Assembly (NCBI GenBank): GCA_949292215.1
Contig: CASEYW010000135.1
Location: forward strand, 1-64,000
DNA: 64,000 nt
From: an uncultured bacterium
GTDB lineage: Bacteria > Verrucomicrobiota > Lentisphaeria > Victivallales > UBA1829
Direction of reading: 5' to 3'
Shown here one piece after another: positions 27,502 through 37,411 of the stretch (position 1 is the first letter of the stretch; every line of letters starts with the position of its first letter). The position numbers and the translations under genes were made by a program. Below the pieces are notes generated by a model, which saw nothing but the letters and a program-made list of their open reading frames with translations, searched no databases and had not been told where the DNA came from.

Positions 27502-28233
27502 TTATTGGAATGGATCTGTTTTTTGTGTTTTTCCCTTTTCAGTCATGCTGTTTCTGTGCGGCGGATGGATTCCCCCCGCGGGTGTGACAATTCTCTCTCC
27601 CGTTTTCCAGGGATAACAGGACTCAATGGTCCCGTCCGACCAGAGGCGATGGCGCAGGTCTCCGGCATGGGTGCGGGGAGCATCCTCGTAAACAACATGG
27701 CGGCGATCTGACATTTTTGCGTTCAGCGGCAAAGGAACAACGATTCTGTCATGCGGATTCTCAATGATTACTTCTGATGGAAGAACTTCATATTTATTAA
27801 GATACAACTTTAACTCCATGCCGCTCTTTCTTAAGTCGCTCTGACACCGGATGCGTCTCCCGTATTCCTTTGCCCGGCAGAGGCAGGGAAGCAAATTACA
27901 TGTACTTGCCAGGAACAAAACAATCAGAAAGTAAAAAAATCCCGCTTGAATCTCTTTTTTTCGAGTTTGACGAACCATGTAGATCAGGATTCCGAGAGAG
28001 AACATCCAGAAAAACAGGGATGCCGGCAAGGTATTGCCGTGAGATTGGAAGGCAATGAATTCTTCGCACGAAAAGAAGTAACTATCGGGTAAAATTCCGA
28101 ACAGTTTTCCCCATAGATGAAGCAGAAGCTCATTCGCCCATAGAATTTTCCAGCCATAAGCGAAGAAAAAAAATATGATCAGGAGAAAATACCATCGATT
28201 TCTCTTGAAAAAAGAAAGATCGTCCGGTTTCAT
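27502..28233 (-). CDS. Small membrane protein, first gene of the membrane-protein run
   Basis: A 243-residue protein with about three membrane helices (about 15-35, 70-90 and 100-120). An extracytoplasmic C-terminal part follows, starting CRAKEYGRRIRCQSDLRKSGMELKLYLNKYE. This last stretch resembles the mature part of pseudopilins (short peptide after the helix, CxxNLK-like, LYLNDYD-like), which is common in this phylum, but the N-terminal FTLIE signal is absent. The frame is open from 28401. ATG 28233 is preferred because GGAGAGG lies five bases upstream. Confidence 0.6.
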   Translation of the reverse strand: MKPDDLSFFKRNRWYFLLIIFFFFAYGWKILWANELLLHLWGKLFGILPDSYFFSCEEFIAFQSHGNTLPASLFFWMFSLGILIYMVRQTRKKEIQAGFFYFLIVLFLASTCNLLPCLCRAKEYGRRIRCQSDLRKSGMELKLYLNKYEVLPSEVIIENPHDRIVVPLPLNAKMSDRRHVVYEDAPRTHAGDLRHRLWSDGTIESCYPWKTGERIVTPAGGIHPPHRNSMTEKGKTQKTDPFQ

Positions 28234-28659
28234 TCCACCTCTCCTTCCACTGTGTCTGTGATCGTGCTGCTTTTGCAATGAGAAATTCGGAAACAGGTGG
28301 ATTTCGGACAACAGATGTCCGGATGAAGAACTCTTTTTGAGGCGAAACTTTGCATTCGGCAAGTTCTCTCCGCACTTGCGCGGCTGTCCTCCAACGGTCA
28401 TGCTTTGAGAAAAACAGCCGCAGGGTTGTTTTGTCTCTGTTTAATGATACAGCTGTACATGCACGATTGCAAATGCCGATAAGCAAAATCAAATTCTTTT
28501 CCAGAAAAAAAGTTGAACACTCTTTGTTTCCAATGGATTTCCCTCTTTGGAAATGACGGTTCTCTGTATCATGTTCCGTTTGACAATCCATTTTCCTGCC
28601 GCTAAATTACACTTGTCCCGCAACTATCGTCACGGAGCGTGGAGCGGTCTGGAGGAAAC
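28234..28659. other. Intergenic region between divergent genes, nothing recognised
   Basis: 426 bases between a minus-strand membrane protein gene and a plus-strand DUF6624 gene. It must hold both promoters, but no strong -35/-10 pair was picked out. Overlapping open frames here (such as 28350-28556) lack ribosome binding sites and recognisable products. Confidence 0.5.
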
Positions 28660-29310
28660 ATGGAAAGCAAAGCAGTTGCGGAAGAACTGATCCGCATGAA
28701 ACAGCACGATCTGGAGGTTCGCCAGCGCCTCCTGGAGGAAGGAAAATTATACGATGGCTACTCATCCGAAATGGAACGGATTCATCTGGAACATTCGCGC
28801 CGTCTGGAAAAGATGATTGCGGAAACGGGATATCCGACCATTCGCAAGGTCGGAAGGGAGGCTTCGGAAGCCGCATGGTTTCTCATTCAGCACTCCATCA
28901 GCCGTCCGGACTTCATGCGGCGAATGCTTGTTCTCCTGAAAAAACTGCCACCGGACGAGATTGATCCGCGAAATCCGCTCTATCTCGAAGACCGTATCCG
29001 GATGTACGAGGGCAAACCCCAGCTCTGCGGAACCCAGTTCGAGTGGGACGACAACGGTCGTCTCTCCCCCGTCCCATACGACGATCTCCGGAAGGTCAAC
29101 GAGCGGCGGAAAAAAGCAGGGATGCGTTCTCTGGAAGAACAGACCGAGCAATTTCGCAGAGATCAGGACTTTTTCCCGGACCCTGTTTTTCTGCAGCATC
29201 ACAGGGCAAAGTACCGCAAATGGCTGATCGAAACGGGATGGAGAAAGCCGGAAACATCCCGGGAATCCGAACCGCAGAAAACGCAGGATCAATACGGGGA
29301 TGATTTGTAA
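28660..29310 (+). CDS. DUF6624 family protein
   Basis: A 216-residue soluble protein without a signal peptide. It carries the family pattern GYPTIRKVGREASEAAWFLIQHS (about 59-81), FMRRMLVLLKKL, LYLEDRIRMYEGKPQLCGTQFEWDDNGRLSPVPYDD (about 107-142) and VNERRKKAGMRSLEE. The biochemical function of DUF6624 is not known to me. Start 28660 has GGAGG four bases upstream, so the seven extra codons from 28639 are dropped. It appears to be a single-gene unit. Confidence 0.78.
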   Translation: MESKAVAEELIRMKQHDLEVRQRLLEEGKLYDGYSSEMERIHLEHSRRLEKMIAETGYPTIRKVGREASEAAWFLIQHSISRPDFMRRMLVLLKKLPPDEIDPRNPLYLEDRIRMYEGKPQLCGTQFEWDDNGRLSPVPYDDLRKVNERRKKAGMRSLEEQTEQFRRDQDFFPDPVFLQHHRAKYRKWLIETGWRKPETSRESEPQKTQDQYGDDL

Positions 29311-29681
29311 ATCCTTTCCTGTTCTGTTCCTTGCCGGCATTGTCTCTTGGAAGAGAGATGCTGCCGGAGTTCCTTGTTCTCAATCAGAAAGATCGGCATT
29401 GATCGGGAAATCCTGTGGAAAGCGCATGGGGAATCCGAATCAGAGAGATGGTTTCAAAACAATGTGCTTCATGTCGCTTTTGAATCTCTGTTTCAGGACG
29501 GAGCTTTCATTCAGAAGAGTTGCCTGAAGCTGTGCCGGGGTGCTCCTGAAAAGAATCGGATTCACGCCCTCTTCTCTCCACGGACAGACATTGTCTCTGG
29601 TTTGTACAAAGAGGATTCCCGCGGCATTGGGGTGTCGCGGGATCGCTTTTCTGTTATCCGCTTCGGTTCCGGAAATCAGTT
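29311..29681. other. Intergenic region, nothing recognised
   Basis: 371 bases between the DUF6624 gene and the 3' end of the convergent phosphatase gene. No terminator hairpin with a T run and no convincing gene was found. An open frame from 29347 runs into the phosphatase gene in antisense and is not believed. Confidence 0.5.
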
Positions 29682-31445
29682 TCAGAAATTATGATGCGGG
29701 AGGGAAATGATTTCCTTGATGTTTCCGTCGTTGCTGATTTCAATTTTTTCAAAACAGGTGCCATCGGGGCTGAATGCACTGACGATCAGTTTTCCCGCCC
29801 GGGCATCAACACGGAATGCGGATACCGGCATGGTCGAGTGTCCGCCTGGTCCGGCAACTGTCAGGACCGGATAGATGTAGTCCTTGCCGCCTTTGTGTGG
29901 TTTCCGGGGATTCGGCGGCGCGGCCAGTGTATTGGTGCCGGGGATGCTGCGAGTATAACGGTGTGCATGTCCTGCGAGCCAGAGATTCAGACGGGACTTC
30001 GGATTTCTGCCGCCAAAATAGGGATCGGTCAGCTTCTGAAGGTTGAAGGGCATCCACATGCAGCCATCAAAGGTGGAATAGGGCGCACCGTGCGCAAGTA
30101 CGATCCGGCGGGTGGCTGAGGTCCACTTCTCGGAAGCAAGGGCTTTTTTCAGAAACTCCTTCGTTTCATTCAGGAAAAGAGAGTCCAGATTGTATCTCAC
30201 ATAATGAGCTCCCCGGCTTTCCGCTGGTTTGTCTTCCCAGCAGTCCAGAATAAGGAACGCGGTATCGCCGAAGCGGAAAATTCCGTAAGAGACTCCTTCC
30301 TCATTTCCGAAATAATAAAGATAGCGATCCGCTTCTTTGCCACGGAGTTCATGGTTTCCCCGCAGCATGACAATCGGCTGTTTTTCTCCACCGAATTGTG
30401 AGAGCTGAGTCAGCACTCCACGGAAAAGATCTTCTGAAGAGAACGTGTTGCCGATATCACCACCAAGAACATAAAAATCGCAGTCAGAGGCATTTGCGGC
30501 TTTCAGCAGAAGATTCAGAAGCTGTTTTTGCCGCTGGAACGGGAATTGCAGATCCGCAGTGAAAAAGAAGCTGAATTCGTTCTGACGTTCATCCGGCACT
30601 CGGAATGTGTAGATCTTTCCATTTTTTGCATAGATCTGTTTCTCCGGTTTCTCCGGATCAAGCATGACGATCCGATATTCGTATTCAGCTCCTTTTTCCA
30701 GCCCGGAAAGGTGGACCCGGTGAAAGGTCCGGCGGAGAATTTGTCCATGGAGATGGTCCCAGCTGGTCTGCCAATTTTTGTCTCCGCGTTTGCGGAATTT
30801 GATCCCGGAGCCGATCTTGCCGCAGGTAACAAAACGAATGCTCATCTTACCCGCATCCGGGGTGCCGAGCCACGGGCCGTAGCAAAGCTGTGGCAGTTCC
30901 GGAATGACAAATGGAATGTTTCCGCAGGAGAATTGCCAGCTGTCAGAACCGCGGCGGACACGGATCGCCAGCAGATTTTCACCCTTTTTGACCGGCAGGA
31001 AAAAAGGATTGTTTGACGGAGCAAAATGATTGGTCTCATTTCCAGATTCCATGGTGGATGCGCAGAGTATACCGTTGGAATACGCTTCAAACCACCAGTC
31101 GCAGCCGATGCCGAGCTGGGCTATACCGTCACGATCTGCGCGGAAACGGTTGTAGAGCACAGCCTCGGTTCCAACCGGGGATTTCTTTCCGCACAGGGTG
31201 TCAAGATTTATGAGAGTTCCTTTCAGCGAAAACGGAATGCCTCTTCGAAACGTGGTTTTCCAGGATGTTTCTGATTTGCCCGCTACAAACTGCCATTCCT
31301 GGTTCAAAGTGACGGTTGCAAGGTCAGAAGAACGGGTAATTTTGGAGATATCCAGCCATGATTTGTTCCCCTCCGGCTCTGCCGCATTTGCCGCAGCAAG
31401 AAAAAAAACAATGCAGAAAAAAAGAGAAAAATATTTGATTTTCAT
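29682..31445 (-). CDS. Secreted calcineurin-like metallophosphoesterase
   Basis: A 587-residue exported protein (signal peptide about 1-21, FLAAANAAE). The N-terminal ~180 residues look like a jelly-roll domain (RFRADRDGIAQLGIGCDWWFEAYSNG). A fibronectin III-like domain (about 190-285) follows, as in purple acid phosphatases. The catalytic domain has FFTADLQFPF, VLGGDIGN, MLRGNHE, VLAHGAP and LWLAGHAHRY, the five metal-ligand blocks of the family. The first block reads D-L-Q where most calcineurin-like enzymes have D-x-H. The substrate is unknown. It appears monocistronic. Confidence 0.85.
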   Translation of the reverse strand: MKIKYFSLFFCIVFFLAAANAAEPEGNKSWLDISKITRSSDLATVTLNQEWQFVAGKSETSWKTTFRRGIPFSLKGTLINLDTLCGKKSPVGTEAVLYNRFRADRDGIAQLGIGCDWWFEAYSNGILCASTMESGNETNHFAPSNNPFFLPVKKGENLLAIRVRRGSDSWQFSCGNIPFVIPELPQLCYGPWLGTPDAGKMSIRFVTCGKIGSGIKFRKRGDKNWQTSWDHLHGQILRRTFHRVHLSGLEKGAEYEYRIVMLDPEKPEKQIYAKNGKIYTFRVPDERQNEFSFFFTADLQFPFQRQKQLLNLLLKAANASDCDFYVLGGDIGNTFSSEDLFRGVLTQLSQFGGEKQPIVMLRGNHELRGKEADRYLYYFGNEEGVSYGIFRFGDTAFLILDCWEDKPAESRGAHYVRYNLDSLFLNETKEFLKKALASEKWTSATRRIVLAHGAPYSTFDGCMWMPFNLQKLTDPYFGGRNPKSRLNLWLAGHAHRYTRSIPGTNTLAAPPNPRKPHKGGKDYIYPVLTVAGPGGHSTMPVSAFRVDARAGKLIVSAFSPDGTCFEKIEISNDGNIKEIISLPHHNF

Positions 31446-32305
31446 CTGAAAAACCCCTTGTTGTCTGATGAATCCTGACGAGCGGTTCTGCCGCTTCTCC
31501 CAGTTCCCTGTTTTGATTTCCGGTGTTTATCCGAGATTCCATGCACGACCTGTTTCCTCCGCCAGGTTCTGTATGGATAACAGAAGATTTATGGTGAAAT
31601 CCTCATGTCAGACATAAACACTTTTCGGATTCCGTATTCCCTTTCGAAAATAAAAATTGGAACCTGATGTACTCCCGCATTCCTCCTTCCGGATTTTGTG
31701 AACGGATTGGAGTGTTCTTGTCTCCAAAAGTTGGAGAACTGTTTATTGAAAACTCCGCGTTCATATACCGGGGTTACTATATCCCGTTCCTTGCCGATTG
31801 CAAGTCTCAGAATGACGTTCTTCTCATCTCGGCTCCTGTCGGCGCGAAGAGATTTGAGCGGTAGTATGAACATTTTTCCGATACTGCACTCCTTCCAATG
31901 GCTCTTGCGGCGAACAGGAGGATTTTCCCTGAATAGGTTTCATCGTTTTCCATTTCATTCCGGGCAGGAAAATCCCGGAGCTGTTCTGTATGAGTCTCTT
32001 TTCCCTGCGGACCTCTCTTCCGGAGAAAGCGGATGTTTCTTTCGTGAGTTCCTGCTGGTCGGCGCTGATCCACGGCGAGGAATGCTGTTTGGAACGACTT
32101 TTCTCGTTCCCGCTGGCTGAGCGATCCGCTTGTTCACTGGCTCTTGTTCGAGGAGTTCAGAGGAAGTGCAAATGGCATTGGATTTTGATATGTCCGTATT
32201 TCAAGGGAAAGACAGGGACGATGTCGAACAGTCGGCATTATCAGATCCGCAGATTTGCCCACGATCGGGTTGTGATGATTTTCTATTTTTTTTGCAATTA
32301 CCTAC
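31446..32305. other. Long non-coding stretch, no gene recognised
   Basis: About 860 bases between the divergent phosphatase and GntR-type regulator genes. Short open frames occur on both strands (for example 31589-31873 minus and 31698-32120 plus), but they overlap each other and lack ribosome binding sites or family motifs. It could be decayed genes or lineage-specific intergenic repeats. Confidence 0.5.
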
Positions 32306-32334
32306 TTGATTTATTTTACGAAATAGTTTATAAT
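32306..32334 (+). promoter_or_regulatory. Promoter of the GntR/LacI-type regulator gene
   Basis: TTGATT (32306-32311), a 17-base spacer and a consensus TATAAT (32329-32334) lie about 40 bases upstream of ATG 32373. Confidence 0.75.
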
Positions 32335-32372
32335 ATATGTACTAAAAAGTGGATAAAAAAAGAATACAAGTT

Positions 32373-33467
32373 ATGAGAAAAGATACCCTCTATCAGAAAA
32401 TTGTTGATTACCTGAAAGGGAAGATTGCTTCGGGAGAACTCAAGATCGGGGATGCAATTTATTCTGAGAATCTGTTGTGTGAACGGTTCGGGGTTTCCAG
32501 AACGTCCGTCAGGAAGGCGGTTCGTCTGATGATAGAGGAGAATCTTCTGGAGAGTCGTCAGGGAAAAGGGACTTTTATCCGCGGAAGCGGGCAGGGAGTC
32601 ATTCACAATGCGGTTTGTCTGCTGAATCACTGGGCGCGCGTACTGAGGCTCGATGTGACGGATCAGTATTATACTGATATTATTTATTCCAGTGAAAATG
32701 CCGCTCGGGAGAGAGGACTTAATTTTCAGATCTTCTCCCGCGTTGTCAATGCGCAGGAGGAGGCAGTGGCTATGATGAAGGCCCTTGCTGTCGACGGGCT
32801 ATTGATTGATGCGTACTATCAGGACTATTTCGACGACCTTTCTTTTTTACGGAAAGTCTCTCCGAATCTTGTGATTGTTGACGGGAATCCGCAAGAGACT
32901 GATCTTCCGGTAGTTGCGGCGGATGCCGAAAAAGGATTCCTGATGATTTTAAAGAATGTTGTCCGCCGGGATCGTCCTGTGGCATTTCTTTATCACGAGC
33001 AGACGACGCAGGCCCGCTGGCAGAGAGACTGTTTCCTCAAGGCAGCTTCCAGACTAGGAATCCAGGCAGACCTGCTGGATTACGGACGGAACGTTTCATT
33101 TGATACCTTTGTCGGACTGCGCAATTGCCGGGCCGATCACTATCCGCTGATTTTTCATGCGCTTGAAGGATGGCTGAAACCGAATCATCTCGGAGGAGCA
33201 ATCATTTGCTGCCGGGACTACGAGGCAGTCAAGACTCTGGGGGTTCTGCGGAAATGCAACTATCGGGTCCCCGGGGATTTTGCTGTAACAGGATTTGGTA
33301 ATTTCCTCTTCGGAACGATGACGCAACCTTCACTGACTACTGTCAAAATTGATCCAAGAGAACTTGGCGATACATCCGTTGCAATGCTTTTCCAGATCAT
33401 TCAAGGTACGTCAAAACAGAGAAGAATCCTGTTGGAACCCGGATTCCTGAAAAGAGAATCAACATGA
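32373..33467 (+). CDS. GntR-type regulator with LacI-type effector domain (AraR-like architecture)
   Basis: A 364-residue transcriptional regulator. The N-terminal GntR winged helix (about 1-68) reads [48 protein letters not shown] and ends with the family sequence [10 protein letters not shown]. The C-terminal part (about 85-364) is a periplasmic-binding-protein-like sugar sensor with FAVTGFGN and [20 protein letters not shown]. This combination is known from AraR, so the ligand is probably a sugar. GTG 32349 is possible, but ATG 32373 places the HTH at the usual distance. The stop overlaps the pseudopilin start (ATGA at 33464). Confidence 0.88.
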   Translation: MRKDTLYQKIVDYLKGKIASGELKIGDAIYSENLLCERFGVSRTSVRKAVRLMIEENLLESRQGKGTFIRGSGQGVIHNAVCLLNHWARVLRLDVTDQYYTDIIYSSENAARERGLNFQIFSRVVNAQEEAVAMMKALAVDGLLIDAYYQDYFDDLSFLRKVSPNLVIVDGNPQETDLPVVAADAEKGFLMILKNVVRRDRPVAFLYHEQTTQARWQRDCFLKAASRLGIQADLLDYGRNVSFDTFVGLRNCRADHYPLIFHALEGWLKPNHLGGAIICCRDYEAVKTLGVLRKCNYRVPGDFAVTGFGNFLFGTMTQPSLTTVKIDPRELGDTSVAMLFQIIQGTSKQRRILLEPGFLKREST

Positions 33468-34444
33468 AACGAAAGGGAAAAAGTATGTTTTCGAGAGTCC
33501 AGCATGCCGGAAAATTTTTCACATTGATAGAGCTTCTTGTTGTGATTGCAATCGTTGCAGTCCTCTGTGCACTTCTTCTGCCAGCATTGAGTCGGGCGCG
33601 GGAGGCTGGTTTCATGGCCTCCTGCAAGGGAAATTTGAAACAGCTTGGAACGGTAACGACGCTTTATCTGGATACATATGATGGATATATGATTATTGCT
33701 ACACCGGGAAGCCGCATGTGGACACGGCTTGATTATGGAGAATTTTTTACATCCAATCTGATCGACAAGCCGGGACGGAAAATCCTGCTGTGCCCCTCTG
33801 ACCGCTCTCCATATCTTCATGATGCTTCCAGTATACCTGCCAGTTACGGCTTCTATTCAGTTATCGGACATCAGAAGGTGGAAAAATATACGAAGCGCCC
33901 TTCCATTCTGCCGATTTTTGTCGATACAGCCAAAGCTGATGCCGGAGATTCCGTTGCAGCCCGTTATCATGCTGTTTTGGAAAGAGTTTCCCATATTTAT
34001 AAAGGCGCGGAACGGCATAACAACAAAGTGAATCTGCTATACCTGGACATCCATGTCGGAGAGGTTCACCATCCAGGCAAACGGCTGATCCGAATCCAGA
34101 AACGGCCAGACCCATGGACAGGTGAATTTCACTCGGTCCATGTACTTGTAGGCAACCAGCCAGTAGCGCAGAATCATTGCCGCACTGACCTGTTCACCCC
34201 AGCCGAGGTCGTAGGAGGGAACATGAAGCCCGTAACGGTCCTTGGTTGTTGTATCCTGCCATGGTGCGATGCCGAGCCACTCCTTAACGATGATCGGCAC
34301 CCAGTAGGCTCCCTCTCCAAGATGGACGGGAACATTCTTGTACCCAAGTTCGGAAAGAGCATCAAGAAACGCTTTGAGATCGTATTCGGTGTCGGGCTGT
34401 TCCGGAAAAGCCCGGTAGGTGTGAATATCAAGAACCCGGAATGA
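33464..34444 (+). CDS. Prepilin-like (pseudopilin) protein, 3' end altered by a probable junction
   Basis: A 326-residue frame. The first ~25 residues carry a type IV prepilin signal (basic leader, then [24 protein letters not shown] with Glu at +5). The soluble part has the usual marks of this family: [35 protein letters not shown] and, near residue 190-200, [10 protein letters not shown]. Family members normally end shortly after that last motif. Here the frame continues for about 125 more residues that are only the antisense of the convergent glycosidase gene, so the tail is probably artificial. The start overlaps the upstream regulator stop as ATGA. Likely inner-membrane or surface pseudopilin. 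Its partner is inferred to be a secreted glycosidase now missing. Confidence 0.8.
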   Translation: MKRKGKSMFSRVQHAGKFFTLIELLVVIAIVAVLCALLLPALSRAREAGFMASCKGNLKQLGTVTTLYLDTYDGYMIIATPGSRMWTRLDYGEFFTSNLIDKPGRKILLCPSDRSPYLHDASSIPASYGFYSVIGHQKVEKYTKRPSILPIFVDTAKADAGDSVAARYHAVLERVSHIYKGAERHNNKVNLLYLDIHVGEVHHPGKRLIRIQKRPDPWTGEFHSVHVLVGNQPVAQNHCRTDLFTPAEVVGGNMKPVTVLGCCILPWCDAEPLLNDDRHPVGSLSKMDGNILVPKFGKSIKKRFEIVFGVGLFRKSPVGVNIKNPE

Positions 34445-36643
34445 GGTCTGCGGCTCCAGTTCCCGGCACGCACGGAGATAATTCAAAACATTTTCGCGTC
34501 CGCCTTTTCCCATTCCACAGTCACCGAACGGATTGAAAACCGCATTCGGATTGGCCCGCATGATTCCCCGGTTCAGAGCAAGAATATATTTGGCAAACTC
34601 TTTGATTTTTCCGGCTTTGATGGAGGCGTGATGACCGGACGGTTCCGTATGGGCGGTCCAATAGCTGACATGCGGATGCGCTTTGGCAATCTGATACGCC
34701 GTTTCCGACACGATGTTCAGGACTTCCGGAGAAAAAACGGTCATTTGTGAAACAGGTGTGTGGATTCCCGCTTTTTGAAGGGCGTCTTCAATCGGGGTGT
34801 CCCATTTTCGCTGTTTGAAGTTGTAGTTGCCTCGTTCAAGGTAGGAGCCGAAGGAGTCCATTCCGTATTTCCGAAGCAGGGCGAAGGTCCGTGGCGACTT
34901 GTGGTTGGAAAGATAGGAGTGGGCACCGATTCCAGCAATCTGGAGAAGATGCAGTTCCCGGTCGGGAGGATCGAAGGAATGGATATAGTTGTATCCGTAA
35001 TAGGCGCTGCCGTGAATATTTTTGTTTTTTGCTGTATTGTCCGCGTATTTCATGACGGTGATCCGGAGAACGTCTGTATAGGGCCGGTGTCCGCTCGGCC
35101 GGACATCGGCACGGATTATATTCGGTCCGAGAGAAAAAACTTCCTCCGGAGCGAGGGGAAGAATGGTTTCTCCGGAATTCGGAATCCGGAAATCCAGCAC
35201 TTTCTGATGCCTGATTCGTTTGAAAAAATCCGTGACAGTCAGTTTGATTTTTCCGGAACTGCCTGCTGGACCGCGGACAGACAGACGTGCATGAATCGGT
35301 GTTCCGGCTTTGACGACACTGCGGTCAGGGCTGTCCGTCAGAACTTGAAGACCGAATGAATTGCCGGTATAGGCGGAAGCTTTTTTCCCGCATTCAAACT
35401 GAATGTCGTCCAGATAGACATCCCGGCCGGAAAACTCAAACCGGATTCCGCTGCGGGGCAGATTGACGGGTATCTCCAGACGGGTCCAGTCATTTCCGCG
35501 GATTTTGAAATAGTGCTTTTTCTGCGTATCTTTCTGATTTTCGTAACTTCGGTAGCCGATGGAAACAGGTTTCTCTGTCCCGTCAGCGCTTTTTACATAA
35601 CAGCTCAAAGTGTAGTCGCTGCGCTGGCGAATCGGAAAGGAAAAGGTCGACAGCGTTCCTTTCAGAAGGATGGATCTCCTGCCGCTGCGGGCTGTGTCCG
35701 TACTGATCCAGGAGTGAAGATCTGCATTGCGGATCACAAAATATCGCGAATCCGATTCAAAAGATGGATTGATGAAAAAATTGCGTTCCGGATCAAACAG
35801 AAAAACGTGAAAACCGTTGTTTCGTGTAAAGTTGATCCCGTTGACGATGTTTTCCGTTCCTGCCGGTTTGTGACTCTCTCCCGGATCCAGAATCAGTCGA
35901 ACCGGAGAATTCAGTCCGCATTTCGGTCGAATGGAGAAATGAGCGCCCTTCCTGCCGCGGAATATGATCAGATCCGTGGCGCCGTCCAGCTGCAGAGAAA
36001 AGGAGTCCGCCTGGTTTTCCGGGAAAAAGCGAATGGTACGGACTTTTGGAAACCAGCCGCCGTGAATCCAGGGATTTTCTTTTCCGTTGAGAATGGACCA
36101 GTCACCGCGCGATGGAAGATTCACTTCGCGTCCATCGATATTCAGAGACCGTCCGGCAATGCTCAGGAGCGGGAAGAAAAGTTCGATCGTGCGTCCCTTG
36201 ATTTTTTCTGCGTTACAGTCGTACAGAAGCTCAAGAACGATGTTTCCCTCTCGATTCAACGAAATTCGTTCCCGGAAAATGCCCGTTTCTTCGGAAGAGA
36301 GATGAAATCTGTGGGTTCGGAGAATTGTTTTTTCCGCCAGGTTGATCTGATCCTGAAAACGGGTGAACGGCGCCCATGATGGATGTGTCGGGGAGAGCCG
36401 GCAGTGCAATTCAAACATCGTCTGTCCGGCCTTTTGAAAGAGGAGTGATGCGTACGGTTCTCCATTGACCCAGATCAGGCTCTTCTCTCCTTTATAGATT
36501 CCTTCGTTTCGGAATTCCACGGCAAGCCCGTGCTCTGTTTTACGGGAATTCTCCGTAAAAGGGGCCGGCGGCGCGATAATTTCCTCCATCCCGGAGAGAA
36601 GGAAACAAACCTGGAGAACAATTCCTGTGACGACTGATTTCAT
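34037..36643 (-). CDS. Secreted clan-A-like glycoside hydrolase with CBM4/9-like module, truncated at C-terminus
   Basis: An 868-residue protein with a weak signal peptide. A beta-sandwich (about 30-280) is followed by a CBM4/9-like domain (about 305-425, [14 protein letters not shown] to [10 protein letters not shown]), a linker domain, and a TIM-barrel domain from about 560. Likely catalytic Glu residues lie in AHTEPSG and VHLGEGAYW. It is paralogous to the 1341-residue protein at 58395-62420: [30 protein letters not shown] aligns with its LSYDMGWTEKLSAAWRARAWLVALKYADRV. That paralogue continues about 430 residues further, whereas this one stops some 30 residues later, inside antisense of a pseudopilin gene. 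The substrate is not identified. Confidence 0.72.
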   Translation of the reverse strand: MKSVVTGIVLQVCFLLSGMEEIIAPPAPFTENSRKTEHGLAVEFRNEGIYKGEKSLIWVNGEPYASLLFQKAGQTMFELHCRLSPTHPSWAPFTRFQDQINLAEKTILRTHRFHLSSEETGIFRERISLNREGNIVLELLYDCNAEKIKGRTIELFFPLLSIAGRSLNIDGREVNLPSRGDWSILNGKENPWIHGGWFPKVRTIRFFPENQADSFSLQLDGATDLIIFRGRKGAHFSIRPKCGLNSPVRLILDPGESHKPAGTENIVNGINFTRNNGFHVFLFDPERNFFINPSFESDSRYFVIRNADLHSWISTDTARSGRRSILLKGTLSTFSFPIRQRSDYTLSCYVKSADGTEKPVSIGYRSYENQKDTQKKHYFKIRGNDWTRLEIPVNLPRSGIRFEFSGRDVYLDDIQFECGKKASAYTGNSFGLQVLTDSPDRSVVKAGTPIHARLSVRGPAGSSGKIKLTVTDFFKRIRHQKVLDFRIPNSGETILPLAPEEVFSLGPNIIRADVRPSGHRPYTDVLRITVMKYADNTAKNKNIHGSAYYGYNYIHSFDPPDRELHLLQIAGIGAHSYLSNHKSPRTFALLRKYGMDSFGSYLERGNYNFKQRKWDTPIEDALQKAGIHTPVSQMTVFSPEVLNIVSETAYQIAKAHPHVSYWTAHTEPSGHHASIKAGKIKEFAKYILALNRGIMRANPNAVFNPFGDCGMGKGGRENVLNYLRACRELEPQTSFRVLDIHTYRAFPEQPDTEYDLKAFLDALSELGYKNVPVHLGEGAYWVPIIVKEWLGIAPWQDTTTKDRYGLHVPSYDLGWGEQVSAAMILRYWLVAYKYMDRVKFTCPWVWPFLDSDQPFAWMVNLSDMDVQV

Positions 36644-36667
36644 GCTCTTATCCTTTCTGAGTATCCT

Positions 36668-37411
36668 TTATCGATACTGCCATTCGCTGGTTATGCGGAA
36701 ACGGAAGGGCATTTTGACGCTGATCACATTTCCTGATTTCATCAGCATGTTGCTGCTGTTCTGATGAAGATGCCAGGAAAGACCATGAGAATTCAGACTC
36801 TGCCGTTCATAGTTCCGCGCCGGAGAGTTCCGGTTGTTCCAGTTGGCATTCTGCGAATTGTAATCCTTTTCGACCAGAATGGCGGAGCCGTCCAGAATCT
36901 GTTCCAGACGTTTTTCTCCTTCTCCGCTTTCCAGCGCGGAGGTTTCATTGCGCCATCCGCCGTGCCGATTGTGCAGTTCCTCCGCAGAACCGACCCGGAA
37001 TGACGTTTCCCGGTAGGTGCTGACGCTCCTTGCGGCTGGAGTCGTTCCTCCCGGCCACCACGGGGACTGCTCCGGTGATGTCCGGACCGGACAGAACAAA
37101 ACCCCTTTCAGCTGTTTCGAGCCGCCGTCTTCGTAAAACGGGCTTGCCACATAATCCCGGATCAGATAAGCCCATTTCGGTTCCGGGTTGTACTGTTGCT
37201 GAAGGAACGGAAGATATCCGTCGGAATCCGATACATAGATCGACAGTCCTGTATAGATTTGTTTCAAATTCCCTGTGCACCTGATCTGCAAGGCTTTGCT
37301 GCGAGTCGAGTTCAGTCCGGGCAGAAGCAGACTCACCAGAATGGCGATCACAGAAATTACAATTAGAAGCTCTAAAAGAGTAAATTTATTCAATTGCATT
37401 GTCTGATTCAT
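36668..37411 (-). CDS. Prepilin-like (pseudopilin) protein
   Basis: A 247-residue protein with a type III prepilin-like signal near the N-terminus: MNQTMQLNK then FTLLELLIVISVIAILVSLLLPGL, with Glu at +5 and Lys instead of Gly at -1. The soluble domain begins RCTGNLKQIYTGLSIYVSDSDGYLP and has LFCPVRTSPE. It ends with a His-rich SLNSHGLSWHLHQNSSNMLMKSGNVISVK block in the place of the usual DGHV motif. It lies 24 bases upstream of the secreted glycosidase gene on the same strand, so the two are probably co-transcribed. The AraC-type gene further upstream may control both. Confidence 0.87.
   Translation of the reverse strand: MNQTMQLNKFTLLELLIVISVIAILVSLLLPGLNSTRSKALQIRCTGNLKQIYTGLSIYVSDSDGYLPFLQQQYNPEPKWAYLIRDYVASPFYEDGGSKQLKGVLFCPVRTSPEQSPWWPGGTTPAARSVSTYRETSFRVGSAEELHNRHGGWRNETSALESGEGEKRLEQILDGSAILVEKDYNSQNANWNNRNSPARNYERQSLNSHGLSWHLHQNSSNMLMKSGNVISVKMPFRFRITSEWQYR

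Noticed and set aside
31698-32120. Possible 140-residue gene upstream of the GntR-type regulator
   Set aside because: Overlaps other frames on both strands, lacks a ribosome binding site and has no recognisable motif.
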